Assembly: GCA_021234155.1 (NCBI GenBank)
Contig: JAJEKV010000078.1
Coordinates: 2,848,978-2,912,977 of the forward strand
Length of the DNA stretch: 64,000 bases
Origin: Isoetes taiwanensis
Lineage: Eukaryota; Streptophyta; Lycopodiopsida; Isoetales; Isoetaceae
Direction: 5' to 3'
Shown in pieces: positions 34,800 through 46,059 of this stretch; positions within the stretch are counted from its first letter, which is position 1, and each line of letters starts with the position of its first letter. Under the pieces are notes generated by a model that was not told where the DNA came from, searched no databases, and worked only from the letters and a program-made list of their open reading frames with translations. The position numbers were made by a program, and so were the translations under genes.

Positions 34800-37560
34800 C
34801 TTGTGTATTTTGGTCAACAAGAGAGACTTTAACCAGAGGTACAGTCCAACAATTCCAATTCTTTGCCCACCACAAACGGAGCTATTTCTTGATACCGAAC
34901 CTGATATTATCAGTATGGGATATCACATTATTATCAATCTCTTTTATAGTATGAGAAGGAAAGCACCAATATAATCTCCATTCATCCTATAGATCATGCT
35001 CCAGAAACATAACCATCCTCCAATATCTAATCTGACCCTATTAAGCGCTTGAGGCCATTCAGCACTTGAGGCCATTCAGTTTACAGCTTCTACATCAACA
35101 CCCTTGCATCTTTTCAGTCTAGCAGTCGGCAGAAGTCATAATCGAATAGAGTTATGAAAAGAGATGAAAATTTATTTGTTCCCAGGTGGTTAGTGATATT
35201 AACTCCTAAGTTGAAGAACAGCCACAACAGTAACCATTTTCAGCATAATAACGATTAAAAGAGAAACATGAACCTAGAATTTCATCAGAATAATTTCCCA
35301 CTGCGTATCAGTTGAAATGTAGTGCAGATGAAGATCACAGTGGTAGATCATGCCACGTTTCATAGAATATTTTATCTGAATTTTGAAAGCCTTCATTTGA
35401 TTAACTAGCAAGAGATTATACCTGCAGATTTTGCAGATCCATCGTTCCTTTACAAGGCCATGTGCAAAGTGGTGGTTGCTGTCAATTATAGCAGGCGCTT
35501 CTTGAGGCAGATGCATGTACTGGTATATCCGTTCTACAGACACAATGTAATTTGCTGTGAATAATAACCATTGAAGCGAGAAAATCTGTGCGTCGTTTAA
35601 TGGGAGGGCATAAGACAAGGAGAGTCCAGCAAGCCGTTCAAAATTGTTAAAAGTTAAAAACAGTTGAAATAGAAGAAAATGGATGTTAGGAGAAATAAAT
35701 TGCCTTACTTCACGCTTCCAGATTGCAGAACCATGAGCATTGCTTCAGCAGATAATATAAGAGTTTCCAGAAATTCAACAAGAAGTGCTACCCACTCATA
35801 AGCTATGAAAGTTTGAAGATTCTGAGAACCATCAATGTCCATAGCTTGTAAAGCTTTACCACAAATATGCTCTTGCTTTTCAAAAGTCCGGATAGTTGTC
35901 ACGCCGAGGGCTATTTGAAAAGGCAAATATATAAATGGTATTTATTGAAAGTGGATTTTTAAGGTGACATATTTGACCTCCTTTTGCTTAAATATTTATA
36001 GCCATGTACCTGTAGCCAATAAGCGGTCCGGTCATTGGAATGGCAATTATTATAACACTTTCCCGTCACAATTGACATTGCAACCAGTATAGCAATAACA
36101 TCACATATTTCTGCAAATATAAATGCAAGGCGCATTGGAATATCTATATACAATATGCTCATGTCTAATGAAGCCTGAAACCCACATCCAATTAATTGTC
36201 AATAGTAAATCAATTCTATATTCTAGTATCATGGACACTAATTGAAAAATAATATACCCGGTTTAGAATTACGCCAATAGGTGTCGAATCAAATATAGAC
36301 ATAGGTGCCTTTGAACAAAGAATCCATAAAGCCAGAAAAGAAAGCCTTTGATGCTTTGAGGCCAAGAGATTTATATGATTTACCACGCACATGGACCAAC
36401 CCTCCAGTAAAAGAAATCACTGCATAAACAATTACTAACATTGGACTTAATCTTGAGTTCGATCGGTGGGCAACGAAGTTGCTTACTTTTACGCCAATTA
36501 CAAATATGATTTGTCTTTGCCAAAGCTAGAGTGAAAATTACATCCCCCTTGCTTATTCCTACATAACTCATAAGTGATCTAACGCCCAAGCCACCCATTT
36601 CTTTTTCCTCATCCTTTGTTAATTGACTAACATCAACAGTTGTATTGTGCACCTTCACGGACAGGTCTTTTGCATCATGAAAGACTTTTTCTTTGGCTTT
36701 AAAATATTTTCAGCTAAAGATGCATGCTCTCTTGCATTATTATGTGCATTCATAAATGTCACAAACATCTTTGCCATTTGTCAACAACTCATCATATTTG
36801 CCGGCCTACTTTATTTCTCTAGCTTGCATCATCTGGAATTGAGATAGACAAGTTCAAGATGTTCATGCAGGACGTTGTCTTTCCAAATTGAATTTCACCT
36901 AAAAGACGATGTTTAGTTACATCTAAGGTTGTCAAAACTTAGCACTTCTTTTTTTGTAGCTTAATCCATTGTCTTTCTCAATTGATCAGCAAAGTTGATG
37001 ATAACTTTCAAATACCAAGTCTCTAAATTGTAGTGCCATTATAGTTTGAGTCTGCTTTATAAGTCTAAATGTAACCTATGTTTCATCATCATGTCAAGAT
37101 ATAGACCTAAATATCATTGATGCAAGGCACTTACTAGAATTTTGTCTGCTTTTGGCAAAAACCCCACTTGATGTATCACTAAGATGATAGCTTTAGTCAA
37201 TGACATTCCTGAAATGCATTTCTGCAGAGTGAAAACTGCCAAGTAAAATCATCGGTCCTTTGACACCTTGAGCAACAAAGCAGCAGTTTGAGCATCCACA
37301 GCAGTGAAGCAATCACCCATTATGTAAATATCAGAGTCACTATACAATGCATGAGCTAGTTGTATCCGTTGCTTCTGTCCTCCACTTAAATTAACTCCTC
37401 TTCGTCCAATCTCATTAAGATCCCTATGAGTAAAGGCAATCAAATTTTCCTTAAGTGCACACGCACAAATGATTGTAACCTTTCTGCGGCAGAGGATACT
37501 ACCTGGAATAAAACTTCATGAGCAAGTTTGATACAGTCCCATTGGCTCTCGTCAATTCCT
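34800..37560 (-). pseudogene. ABCC (MRP-type) transporter fragment, copy 2 (best preserved)
   Basis: Full ABCC proteins pump glutathione conjugates and other organic anions, in plants mostly into the vacuole. Exons on - in order: NBD1 IAFTHRDLNEIGRRGVNLSG then GGQKQRIQLAHALYSD (37443-37250), with a degraded Walker B (IYIMGDCFTAVDA; family norm LLDDPFSAVDA); ILVIHQVGFLPKADKILV (about 37195-37130); linker QLTKDEEKEMGGLGVRSLMS (36620-36560); TMD2 KSYKSLGLKASKAFFSGFMD (about 36380-36310); DMSILYIDIPMRLAFIFAEI (36165-36090); ALGVTTIRTFEKQEHICGKA (35915-35850); SYALPLNDAQIFSLQ and VSVERIYQYMHLPQEAPAII (35618-35480); and CGGQRIGIVG (about 34880-34850), where NBD2 breaks off before Walker A is complete. 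TMD1, the start of NBD1 and most of NBD2 are missing. Confidence 0.9.
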
Positions 37561-38029
37561 TGAAACAGCAGGACCATCCTTCTTGTGCACAATGACGAAG
37601 CAAAAAGAGACTAAGGGTGCATCCCCATTGAGCCTCGAGCTCGGATTTCCTACTTTGCCATATCAATAAATCAAAGGCACCGGAAGAATCTTAAAGTGTG
37701 AGCATTTCCATTAGAGCCCCTTTTTGTGATCCGATGGAGCCCTGTGCTATGAGACAAGATCTTGTTTGCTACAAAACAAAAGCTTGCTCACTATAGGACA
37801 AAAGATTATTGCTAAAAGACAAACCCAAGTTGTATCACTAATCCAATCCAGGCATATTGTTTGGTGGGGCTGCGGGTTTGGAGCTTGATGCGCCTTGCCG
37901 GTTCCCTGAATGGCTATAGCAGGAATAAGGCTCCAAATATCTATTGCGGCGTTTATTTGTAACCCAAAGCATTACTTTTGCATATAATACATGCCCGTGG
38001 TGCCGGTTAGCTATATTTCCACACCCGGT

Positions 38030-38195
38030 AGCCCCGGCAACAATACATGCCCGGTGCGGCCGGTTCCACACCAAAAAGCGAGCCGGTTTGACCAAGGCGT
38101 GTTTCACCCGGCATATCCTAGGTATATTCTAGCATATACTTAGGATATGCCACAAACCATAAACAAGGGTTTGCCCCCTAGGGCAACCCAAAAAT
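38030..38195. repeat. H repeat, copy 3
   Basis: The hairpin CATATCCTAGGTATAT / ATATACTTAGGATATG starts at about 38113, followed by AACAAGGGTTTGCCCCC and GGGCAACCCAAAAATG. It is collinear with the copy at 24005. Confidence 0.75.
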
Positions 38196-38314
38196 GAAAA
38201 GGCTTATATTTGCAATAGTTATAACCTAGAAATGCAAAAAGTGGACTAAAACAATCATTAGAATTGCAAAAAGTGGACTTAGTACAATCATTAATTTAAC
38301 TTGGGATTATGTCT

Positions 38315-38968
38315 ATTCTAGAATGGGACTCGCATGAAACCAACAAACCACCGACTTAGACTTGCTTCTCATTCATCTCGTGATTTTCTACAATGGTGGA
38401 TAATGGGTAGCGCACACATTGAACTACCCATAAAAATAAAGGGAAAATCCAATTATATCATTTGGACCCCAACAAAATACAATGCTAATAGAGGCTGGGC
38501 TAGTGTACCGCCGAAAGCTTATCACGGGATTAAAAACCCCCAGCCCTTTCGGGTTTTCGAGGAAAAACCCTAGTGATAAGCCTTCGACAAGGGCTTGGAC
38601 AAAGCGTAAGGCATAAAAATCGCTCCCAAAACCCACGAATGTAAAAGTCGAAAGCAGATGTCGCTCGCTAACACGTGCACGCACATCACCAACAAAACAA
38701 CAAGACAAACCAAACCTCCCAGTGGAGGGGCTGATTCTGGCGCGTGCCACGCGATAAAAATACAATAACAAAGAAGGGGGGGAGGGTGGGTTCAAAGAGA
38801 ATAAGGTACTGCTGAGAGAGAAGAGGAAGCGCCGATGAGAAGTCGAAGCAGAAACGCGCCTAAAATAGCGAAGTCCCAACCAGAACGGGCATGCGCCACC
38901 CGCATGCATGCAAAACATGCATGCTCGTCCCATTCTAGAATGGCGATCCGATGTCTCGGATCGATGGG
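38315..38968. mobile_element. ~0.65-kb inverted-repeat insertion, only in R1 copy 2
   Basis: Copy 1 reads GTCTATTCCCAAATTG without interruption near 24195; copy 2 has about 0.65 kb extra between GTCTATTC and ATTCCCAAATTG. The ends carry ATTCTAGAATGGGAC and GTCCCATTCTAGAAT (15-bp inverted repeats). A further GGCGATCCGATGTCTCGGAT stem lies before the right junction, and ATTC at both sides could be a 4-bp target duplication. The interior holds a GC-rich hairpin shared with LINE-B (about 38522-38580). No transposase. A 187-codon frame on - here is discounted as low-complexity antisense. Confidence 0.75.
38522..38582. repeat. GC-rich hairpin motif shared with LINE-B
   Basis: CTTATCAC and GTGATAAG flank GGATTAAAAACCCCC, GGGTTTTCGAGG and AAAAACCCTAG. 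A closely similar block, framed by TTACTAC and GTAGCAAT, lies at 61411-61482 in the 3' part of LINE-B. Two unrelated mobile insertions carrying the same framed hairpin suggests a mobile module or a common functional end. Confidence 0.65.
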
Positions 38969-39308
38969 ATTCCCAAATTGCGCCCAATAAGCATTATTTT
39001 CAGTGCATCTTGAGTAAGCTTTTTTGTATTAATAAAACCATGGTGTATATTGCATTCCGTGTTCTTTTTCTTTATTTACTTCAAATAAAGCAAGGAAATG
39101 ACTTGTTTATTTTGAATTAACAACAAGAGATTATATACCATAAAATGTTGCAACATGATCATCATGATCTCCAACATCATGTTATTTTAGGCAAATAATA
39201 CTCGACTAGGTAGACAAAATAGTAAAAGTGATGTCCTCCAAGTTGCTTTAAAAGAAACAATTATACAAACTGTAGCACATTTAAATCGCACTTGATGTGA
39301 TTTTAAAG

Positions 39309-39881
39309 CTATGATAATCCAAGAAACACGGAAGGTATGTCTCTAAGGCAAGGAATTAATCTATGAGGGTCCCATTTTACGAGCAAGTGTTCACAAAGAC
39401 ATGGGATTTCCTGATTTTGGTTGGTCATTAACATCAGCATATCCAGCAATCTTGCCACGCATAAAATAAAAAACCTGACTTTCATCATCCGAGGAATTCT
39501 GAACAATTGCAAGCGACTTAGAAGCTCTTGCTCATAGGTTCTTAATTCCCCATTTTTTTGCAAACTATACAACTGATGATAAGCCAGAAGTTCATTCAAG
39601 CAGTCAAAACTTCCCTGGTAAGGGACTTGTGAAGAAATACCCTTGGTATCTTCTTCAAGTACTTCAACAATTAAACTGCATTGCTTAGTAACTAGTTTAT
39701 TGACTTCTTGTTCAATGGACGCCATCTTCCCTTGAAGACACACTAAGTTTTTAGCCCGACTCTTGTTTGAAACACTCTCAAATTCCGCTTCTCCACTTCC
39801 CAAGTGGTTTGGAAAACAGAACTTTTTCGTCCATTTCGCCATCAAGTTTAGATTTTTGCGGAAAACTAGATTCACGACCAC
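39309..39881 (-). pseudogene. ORF downstream of the PBS (gag position), copy 2
   Basis: The core peptide is the same as copy 1 (LVCLQGKMASIEQEVNKLVT, VEVLEEDTKGISSQVP, GELRTYEQELLSRLQLF). The start differs because of small indels: MAKWTKKFCFPNHLGSGEAE here, MDEKSSHLSNHLGSGE in copy 1. The frame extends further at the C-terminus. Gag identity rests on position only. It could also be a fragment of a captured host gene with a coiled coil. Confidence 0.4.
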
Positions 39882-39895
39882 GACTCACGATACCA
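39880..39895 (-). other. Primer binding site (tRNA-iMet type), R1 copy 2
   Basis: On -, TGGTATCGTGAGTCG lies 7 bases after the LTR end; the consensus is TGGTATCAGAGC. The difference from copy 1 at the same base cluster supports an original TGGTATCAGAGTC. Confidence 0.65.
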
Positions 39896-39901
39896 GCATT
39901 C

Positions 39902-41161
39902 TGACGCAAAAAGTTTCCTTAAGAACAATCTCTACCCACATGTTACTTGTAGAGCTATCTTCCACGCACCTTGGATCCGGATCCCCTCGCTAATATTATC
40001 GACTTCTGCGCTATGTGAACTTCCACCACGAAGCCGGTTCCTTCAAAGAATCCCTCACGAGTTAAGCACCTACCGGATGCTTCACTCGATTGATCTCTAG
40101 CAGTAGCAATGCGCCTTGAGATCGTAAACCGCGATCAAAGGCGCAATCCGACCCTATGGGTCGATCGATCCAGGCTCTGGTAGAAATGCGGATTCTTTGA
40201 ATGAATCCTCGATTCGGCACCCTCCGGGTCCTTCCTCCAATTCGATCCTTGGTAGAAGCCACCTGCCTTAAGACCGCAAGCACAGCCTTAGGCTGCTATT
40301 TCGACTCTATGGGCTAATCCCTGAATCAACTAACAGTACAGTTAGCAGAATCGGCTTATCAAGCCATCTGATCCCAATTCATTCATGGGCAGTAGCAATC
40401 TGCTCTGTGATCGTAAACACAGCCCTAGGCTGCAATCCGACCCTATGGTTCCAGTGCTGATCCGGCTCCTGGCAAAATCAGACTGCCTTGGGGCCACACT
40501 ATCCGCCGGTTCCAAATGCGTACCCAAGGCACGGTTGCGTGAATCAAACCGCGGATCAATCCGCAGCCGAGAATCGGCTGACTATCTCACTAACTCGGTT
40601 TCTGTATCCTCGCTCAATCCTCCCTGTAGGCTTATAATCCGCCCACTTGAGCTCACAGGCAGTCTTGCATGCCCAAAACCGGCCAGATCAGGCCTTTACT
40701 TGACCCGAATTCATGCACTATAGCCCCTTTTAGAGATCTGGCATCTCCCTGATATATCAGGTTTAAGAATCCCATCGAACCATTTCACGCCATGTGTCAC
40801 TTTAATGTTTCATTAAAACCATAGCTAACCTTCTAACTTACATTTAAATAACATTGGCCCCTAGGGCCTTACATTAACATTAATATCTAATGTTAACCAT
40901 GTAAGCTTATGGGTCCTCTGCTTGGTCAATCCCTGCTAGCTCTTGCCGCGCTAATATTTAACAATATTAGCCCCTAGCTGAATCATTACCGCCGCTAGCG
41001 ATTAATACCATTTACCCGCATCCGGTCACAGTAGGCGATTCTGATCAACCACGGCCCATTAAATCTGGCAACCGCGGCAATCGCGACCAATAATACCCCC
41101 GTGGTTATGGACGTCCGTCAAGGGCCCGATTGCGACTATGCCCTTGGGAGCACCTGTAACA
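39902..41161 (-). repeat. LTR (1.26 kb), R1 copy 2
   Basis: Read on -, it runs from TGTTACAGGTGCTCCC to CTTTTTGCGTCA, giving TG...CA ends. It is collinear with the LTR at 25138-26405 and in the same orientation. If these were the two LTRs of one element, the internal region would be 26406-39901 and would contain the ABCC fragment and helicase. However, sequence outside both LTRs is also shared, so the duplication is larger than one element. Confidence 0.78.
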
Positions 41162-41180
41162 TTCCTCCCCCTCCTTTTGG
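41162..41180 (-). other. Polypurine tract, R1 copy 2
   Basis: On -, AAAAGGAGGGGGAGGAA directly precedes the LTR's TG, with CCTTGAGGGCAAGGTCC before it, as in copy 1. Confidence 0.75.
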
Positions 41181-41619
41181 ACCTTGCCCTCAAGGTTGAT
41201 TATATAGTCAACTATAACTTGAGAGGAAAAATAAAGAGTCCTGAAGGAGCCAAATCATGGCCATAGATTGTGAAGATGTTATTCGAAATATTAAGCTCCC
41301 ATTCGCAAAGTAAAGAAAAGGAAACACAAAATTTCTTCTTAAGCTTGGAGTCTGCAATGGATGCATTGACCGAGAATTGTAACTTCTCAAGAAGGTCTAA
41401 TTTAGAAATGAATAGTAGATAGAATATATAGAAGATTACCTTGTGAGGAGGCGCAGATAAAGAATTACAAAGAAATGATCAAACTATTGGCATAGCTTAT
41501 TAAATTATTGTTCATCTTCATGTTGTATGAGAAAATGACCTGCAGACAACTGAAATAAGCCAAGGACTGCGTACAAAGATGAGAAAATGAGGACGCTGAA
41601 ATTTCTGCTATGTATTTGC

Positions 41620-41886
41620 TCATGCATGAAAAGAATCTTGATTCTCCAGAGTGAATCTCCAGTTGGAAATTGATAATGGAACTTCTCTGCAGACAAAAAG
41701 CTTCTCACTTCTCAATACTATAGAACACATTGCGCCTTTAAATAATGGCAGGATACCATATGCATGCAATACAAATGAATGGAGGATAAGAACAACTGCA
41801 AGGCCCCAAAACACATGTCTCCAAACTATCAAAATGGAAGAAGCTTGGCTCCTTCTCATTCTCTGAGCAGGACGGTTAAGACTCAT
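41620..41886 (-). pseudogene. Hydrophobic ORF conserved in R1 copies 2 and 4
   Basis: RRSQASSILIVWRHVFWGLA is followed by VVLILHSFVLHAYGILPLF and SEKLFVCREVPLSISNWRF. Two closely spaced hydrophobic stretches could be membrane segments. The inverted copy 4 (60814-61053, +) encodes nearly the same peptide; copy 1 is broken by losses at CTGCAG and CCAG. It could be a 5' exon (TMD0 region) of the ABCC gene, since it lies upstream on the same strand, but I see no diagnostic motif. Confidence 0.3.
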
Positions 41887-43663
41887 AAACCTTGTCTATG
41901 TTCATGCACGCAATGGGAGGTTGTAAAGTCAAATTAAAGTTGCAGTAACAATGGCTTAAGTAAGTGGACATCTCCAACTCGCTAAGAATAAAGCTAGAAA
42001 GCTACTCGAGGAAGTTTGCTTATCTCTCTCCTTTTCATTCCACGTGCAGCGGCAATAGACTTATAAATCTTGTCTATAAAATTCAAACGGGCTACCATAG
42101 TTCGTGTCTAAAAATTTCTATGCTCAAACCACTGTCCTCATTTCACCATGTGTGCCATTTTTTTGCCCAGGTTTTGCAAGTTCCATGAGGGGGATTTGAA
42201 GAGGCATAGCTCGATTCATTACCCATGCACCATTCGAGAAGATTCAACAGCAGCTGTGCCATTTTCGCAAGGGCAGGTAAAGAGAAAAAGGAATTTCGTT
42301 TTTTACAAATCTATTGATTTCTAAGTTTTCAAATAAATTTTAGCTGCCGATTTGAATAAGGAGAACACCTCTGACATGTAAAAATCTTTGGGCCTCTATA
42401 CCGGTTCTACAACCCTCTTTGTTCATATCCAGAACATGCAATTCTTTTTGTATATTCCACCTGAGGCTAAATTTTAGCCGCTATACTTAGGAATACGGGC
42501 TCACAAGAAAATGTACTTATTTGATATCTCAGCATGTTTACGCCCTATGGCTAGTTTTTCTTTCTTTTCCTTCATTTGCATGTTCCACCTAACCCTTTCC
42601 CTAAGCTTGCCTTACTGCCGGTTCAAGTTTGTGGATATTGCCCTATTGCGAATGATAATTTTAATATAATACAAAATGTCCATTACTGATGATATTGATC
42701 TGCATGTTGTTCCACCTTCCTTCATACTTAGATAATGTTACACCTAATGTACAACCACCAAAAAACATAATAATACCTTAGAAGAAAGGAACATTGAGAT
42801 CCTTGTACAATAGTGTGTGCATCACCCTTTGAGATCAATGAAAAGGGATATCTTTTTTTTTTTTTGGGTAACATGTGGGGATATTTAGAATGAAGAAGAT
42901 ACTTGTATTTATTAATCTACATGTGAATGATGAGGAAAAAACTAGTTTAGCTTGCATTATCAGTAAATGAGCCACGTGCAAATAAATATGCACATCTACC
43001 ATCCTATTGGAAGAGATGCAAACATAGCAATGGCAAAATTGATGGGCACTTGTGCTTTTCCATTATCGTGTGCTCATCCCAGGAATCTTGGCAATAGTAG
43101 TAGTCGTTGTAGTCCTGCATTTCATTGATATTTGAATTGTGTGAGCTAGTAAGGAGGTGCCAGATTCGTATTTCTTTAAACGCTAAATTCCATTTTCTAG
43201 TTTGTGTTGATTCTTGCCTTGAAAGCTTTGGTAAAACTCATCTAAAGCAAGGAGTTGATTTCCTTCTATATGTACATAGGGGAGATGTACATCTCTAAAT
43301 CTTGAACCGTCTGTGCACTAGCTCATGAGAATCCAAAATATAAGAGCTATAGAAAACTCCACTTCTTTTTGCAAAGAAGTGGAATTGGGTTGTTGCCAGT
43401 TGTTTTTTTGTATTGAAAATTGATAATTTTTGTTTTGGTGTGTTATGGGATTTGTGTTATATTTAATGGTATATATGTTATTCATGGACTTGGTAATGTT
43501 TTTTGAATTTTGTTTTTTTCCACACTAAAAAAACAGCATCTCCCATAACTCGCCAAAACAAAACAGAGTGCGTTTGGTCTAATTCTAAATCTAGCATCGT
43601 GAACTCTAGCATGGCATCTTCCATGCCTTTTTCAAACAACAATGAACAAGGTAATTGAAGTTT

Positions 43664-43915
43664 CTATATAAAAGTACTAAGAATTAACCTTAATTGCTCC
43701 TTGGATTTCGTCAATTTAGTTGCATCTGAGTTTGCGCCAAAGAAATGATCTGTTAAAGCTAAAAAAAACTTCTTGCTCAATGCTAAATTTAATATTCGAG
43801 CCATACTTGCAGGATGTGCTTTCTGCTCATAGCCCACAAGCAATATCAGTTCAAAAAGAAGAATGAAAGCATTGAAAGAATACCTTACTTGAAAAAATAG
43901 CACAGATTTGGGCAT
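43664..43915 (-). pseudogene. Exon-like segment at the R1 right end, copy 2
   Basis: ASMARILNLALSKKFFLAL then FFGANSDATKLTKSKEQLR follow a plausible splice acceptor (GGGCTATGAGCAG). A GTTAAT donor follows the exon. It matches copy 1 (28838-29089) closely. Family not recognised; it might be the first captured exon of whichever gene R1 took up. Confidence 0.3.
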
Positions 43916-44010
43916 AGATACAACACTCTACTTGAAGAATCGAATGTAATTCTGGACGACACTCGAGAGAAGAAGCTCTATCCATCTCTAGTTACAAGTT
44001 AACTATGTAA

Positions 44011-45535
44011 ACAGACAGCCGAATGAATCTGGAATGGTCGTGACTGGAAGCAAGAAGCGATCCGCTGGCAATTCCATCACAAGAGGAAACTTGAGACCAG
44101 TTGCATCATGTCCGAAACCTAAATTAGCCAATCAGGGGAACGCTTTTGTCATCAAGGAAACCTTGTGCTGCTAGACTTCAGTGGCAAAATGGCTAATATT
44201 CATGGCAAAATAAAATGGTGCAATTTCATAGATTACAAAAATGCAATGGTATATGCTTTATAGAATACTGTAAATTCATTGCCTCCATCTCCTCCACATG
44301 ATTATTTAATTTTTAGTATAATCCTCACTCAACTTCTCCAAAAGATCTGATGAAACTTAGGACTTGTGTCTATAGCGTCCAATTACTTCATATCGCTCAC
44401 AAACCTGAGTACATATAGAGCATCATGTGAATTTCATTGCTTGAGTTAGTCTATATGTTGCATTGTATACACATCTTTGTCGATGGTTGCCTCAAATGAT
44501 TCACTAAGACCTTGAGCTTTTTTTTTATTATTTTATCGTAATTAGCGGACTATAAAAGATGCTTTTGTTCTGTAGTATGGTATTGCTTCTATTAGCTTCT
44601 ACCTCTTCTGCCACCTCTCTTTCAAAGCTCATTCAATGCATGTTCATGGAGTGTCAAGAATGCTAGGCAAAATAGCCCAATAATAGTTTAGATGTTTATT
44701 TTATATATTTGTTTTGAGATCATGGCCTAACCTTTATAAAGAGTTCATGGGCTTAATTTTATAACTCTAGCTACATGATCATGGAGTCAATACTCCAATG
44801 ATGGTGGCTAGTTGCTGCATATGGTTTACAAACTTGAGAAGCTTCCAATCAAATAGAGACAAATTTACAATCATGCTGAAGCTCTCACCTCCAAACCTTG
44901 TTATGTGGAGGGGGTAAACCTAGCTTCAATATTAATGGTCCCTTCTCCATGAAAATTGCAACCGCTAATGCATTTCTTGGCGTAAAAGAGTAAGATGATG
45001 GAAAGGATCAATGGTAGCAGACGACTTTTAATAGAAAAGACAAGACTTTGCCTGAAATTGTTCGTCGCCATCGTCTACCTCATACCACATATGGCCTAGT
45101 AAGACGTGTGATCTAGCAACAAGTGCCCAATACTGCCGGGTGCACTTCATAGTTGGTAGGCATCTAATAATAAATGTATATGCCAATCACCAAACGTGAC
45201 TATACCTCTTGCATATGAATAGATGCTTGAGTTGCTTGCAAATAGACGGCTCGAGTTGCTTTCAAAGATATGGTGTTTGCCATAATAATGTTCAAGTCAT
45301 AGCTTTTCTCCTTTTCAAAATTTTTCTTTTTCCAGTTTTCACATAATATTAAAACAGTCCATGTATTACATCATAGTAAATGATGGCTCTACTTGTATCC
45401 ATTTAAGATTCCCAAAACTCAAGAAAGATCTGGTGGCCAGGCATTCTCCTCCCGACCTGAATATCATAATGAGGCTCTGATTCCATGGATAAAGGGAAAA
45501 ATCAAGGTAAACTATGATAATGATGCCTAAGGACT
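44011..45535. other. Single-copy spacer between R1 copy 2 and R2 copy c
   Basis: About 1.5 kb with no counterpart elsewhere in the window. No gene recognised; open frames are short and motif-free. It separates two repeat blocks and may be the original locus sequence or part of another, unrecognised element. Confidence 0.45.
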
Positions 45536-46059
45536 CACTACAAGCAACGATGAGATTATGGCCTTTCAATGAGTTACAATGACATGAAATTATCAGAACC
45601 AAGTGCAAAAAGTATGAACACATGCCTAAGGAAAAGAAGAGAAGTTGGGACCATCAATTCTCATCTATGCAATGCGTGAATTGGCTGTGCTACACTATAT
45701 GCCAAAACAGACACATGATAAAACAAACAAATCCAAGCTTCAGTTCATGTATTCGTGCTCAAATATACATAAGCAAGCAAAACCTAGAAGATTAAGCTGA
45801 CATAGCATCAAGTGTGAAAACATGTGATAATCAGTTTTCAAATGTTTATGGAAATTGACATGAATGGAACAAGAAGATGGACTTCTTGGACAAAAATACC
45901 ACCTCTGGATTGGTATGCGAGAGCCACAGTCAAGGTTGTAGCTTTCTAAGATTTGCCCAGGTTATGCAATTTTAACAGTTTCCAGAATTTGCATCATCAT
46001 TCAATCTACTTGAATAATTCATCTTCTCTTTTCCTAATGCAAGCATGTCGGAGGTTTCA

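Larger units (their letters stand above)
29187..44010 (-). repeat. R1 repeat unit, copy 2 (~14.3 kb plus left extension)
   Basis: Positions 29719-44010 align with copy 1. The 0.53 kb at 29187-29718 is present only here and holds the helicase C-terminus and the joint to copy 1. This copy keeps the most complete versions of the ABCC, helicase and hydrophobic frames and has the most CAG/CTG sites. Its order is the same as in copy 1. It is followed by 1.5 kb of other sequence and then R2 copy c. Confidence 0.9.

Noticed and set aside
38424-38987. 187-codon open frame on -, the longest in its neighbourhood
   Set aside because: It spans the 0.65-kb inverted-repeat insertion and runs across its edge into R1. 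Its composition is low-complexity (Ser/Leu/Pro/Phe runs) and it exists only where the insertion does.
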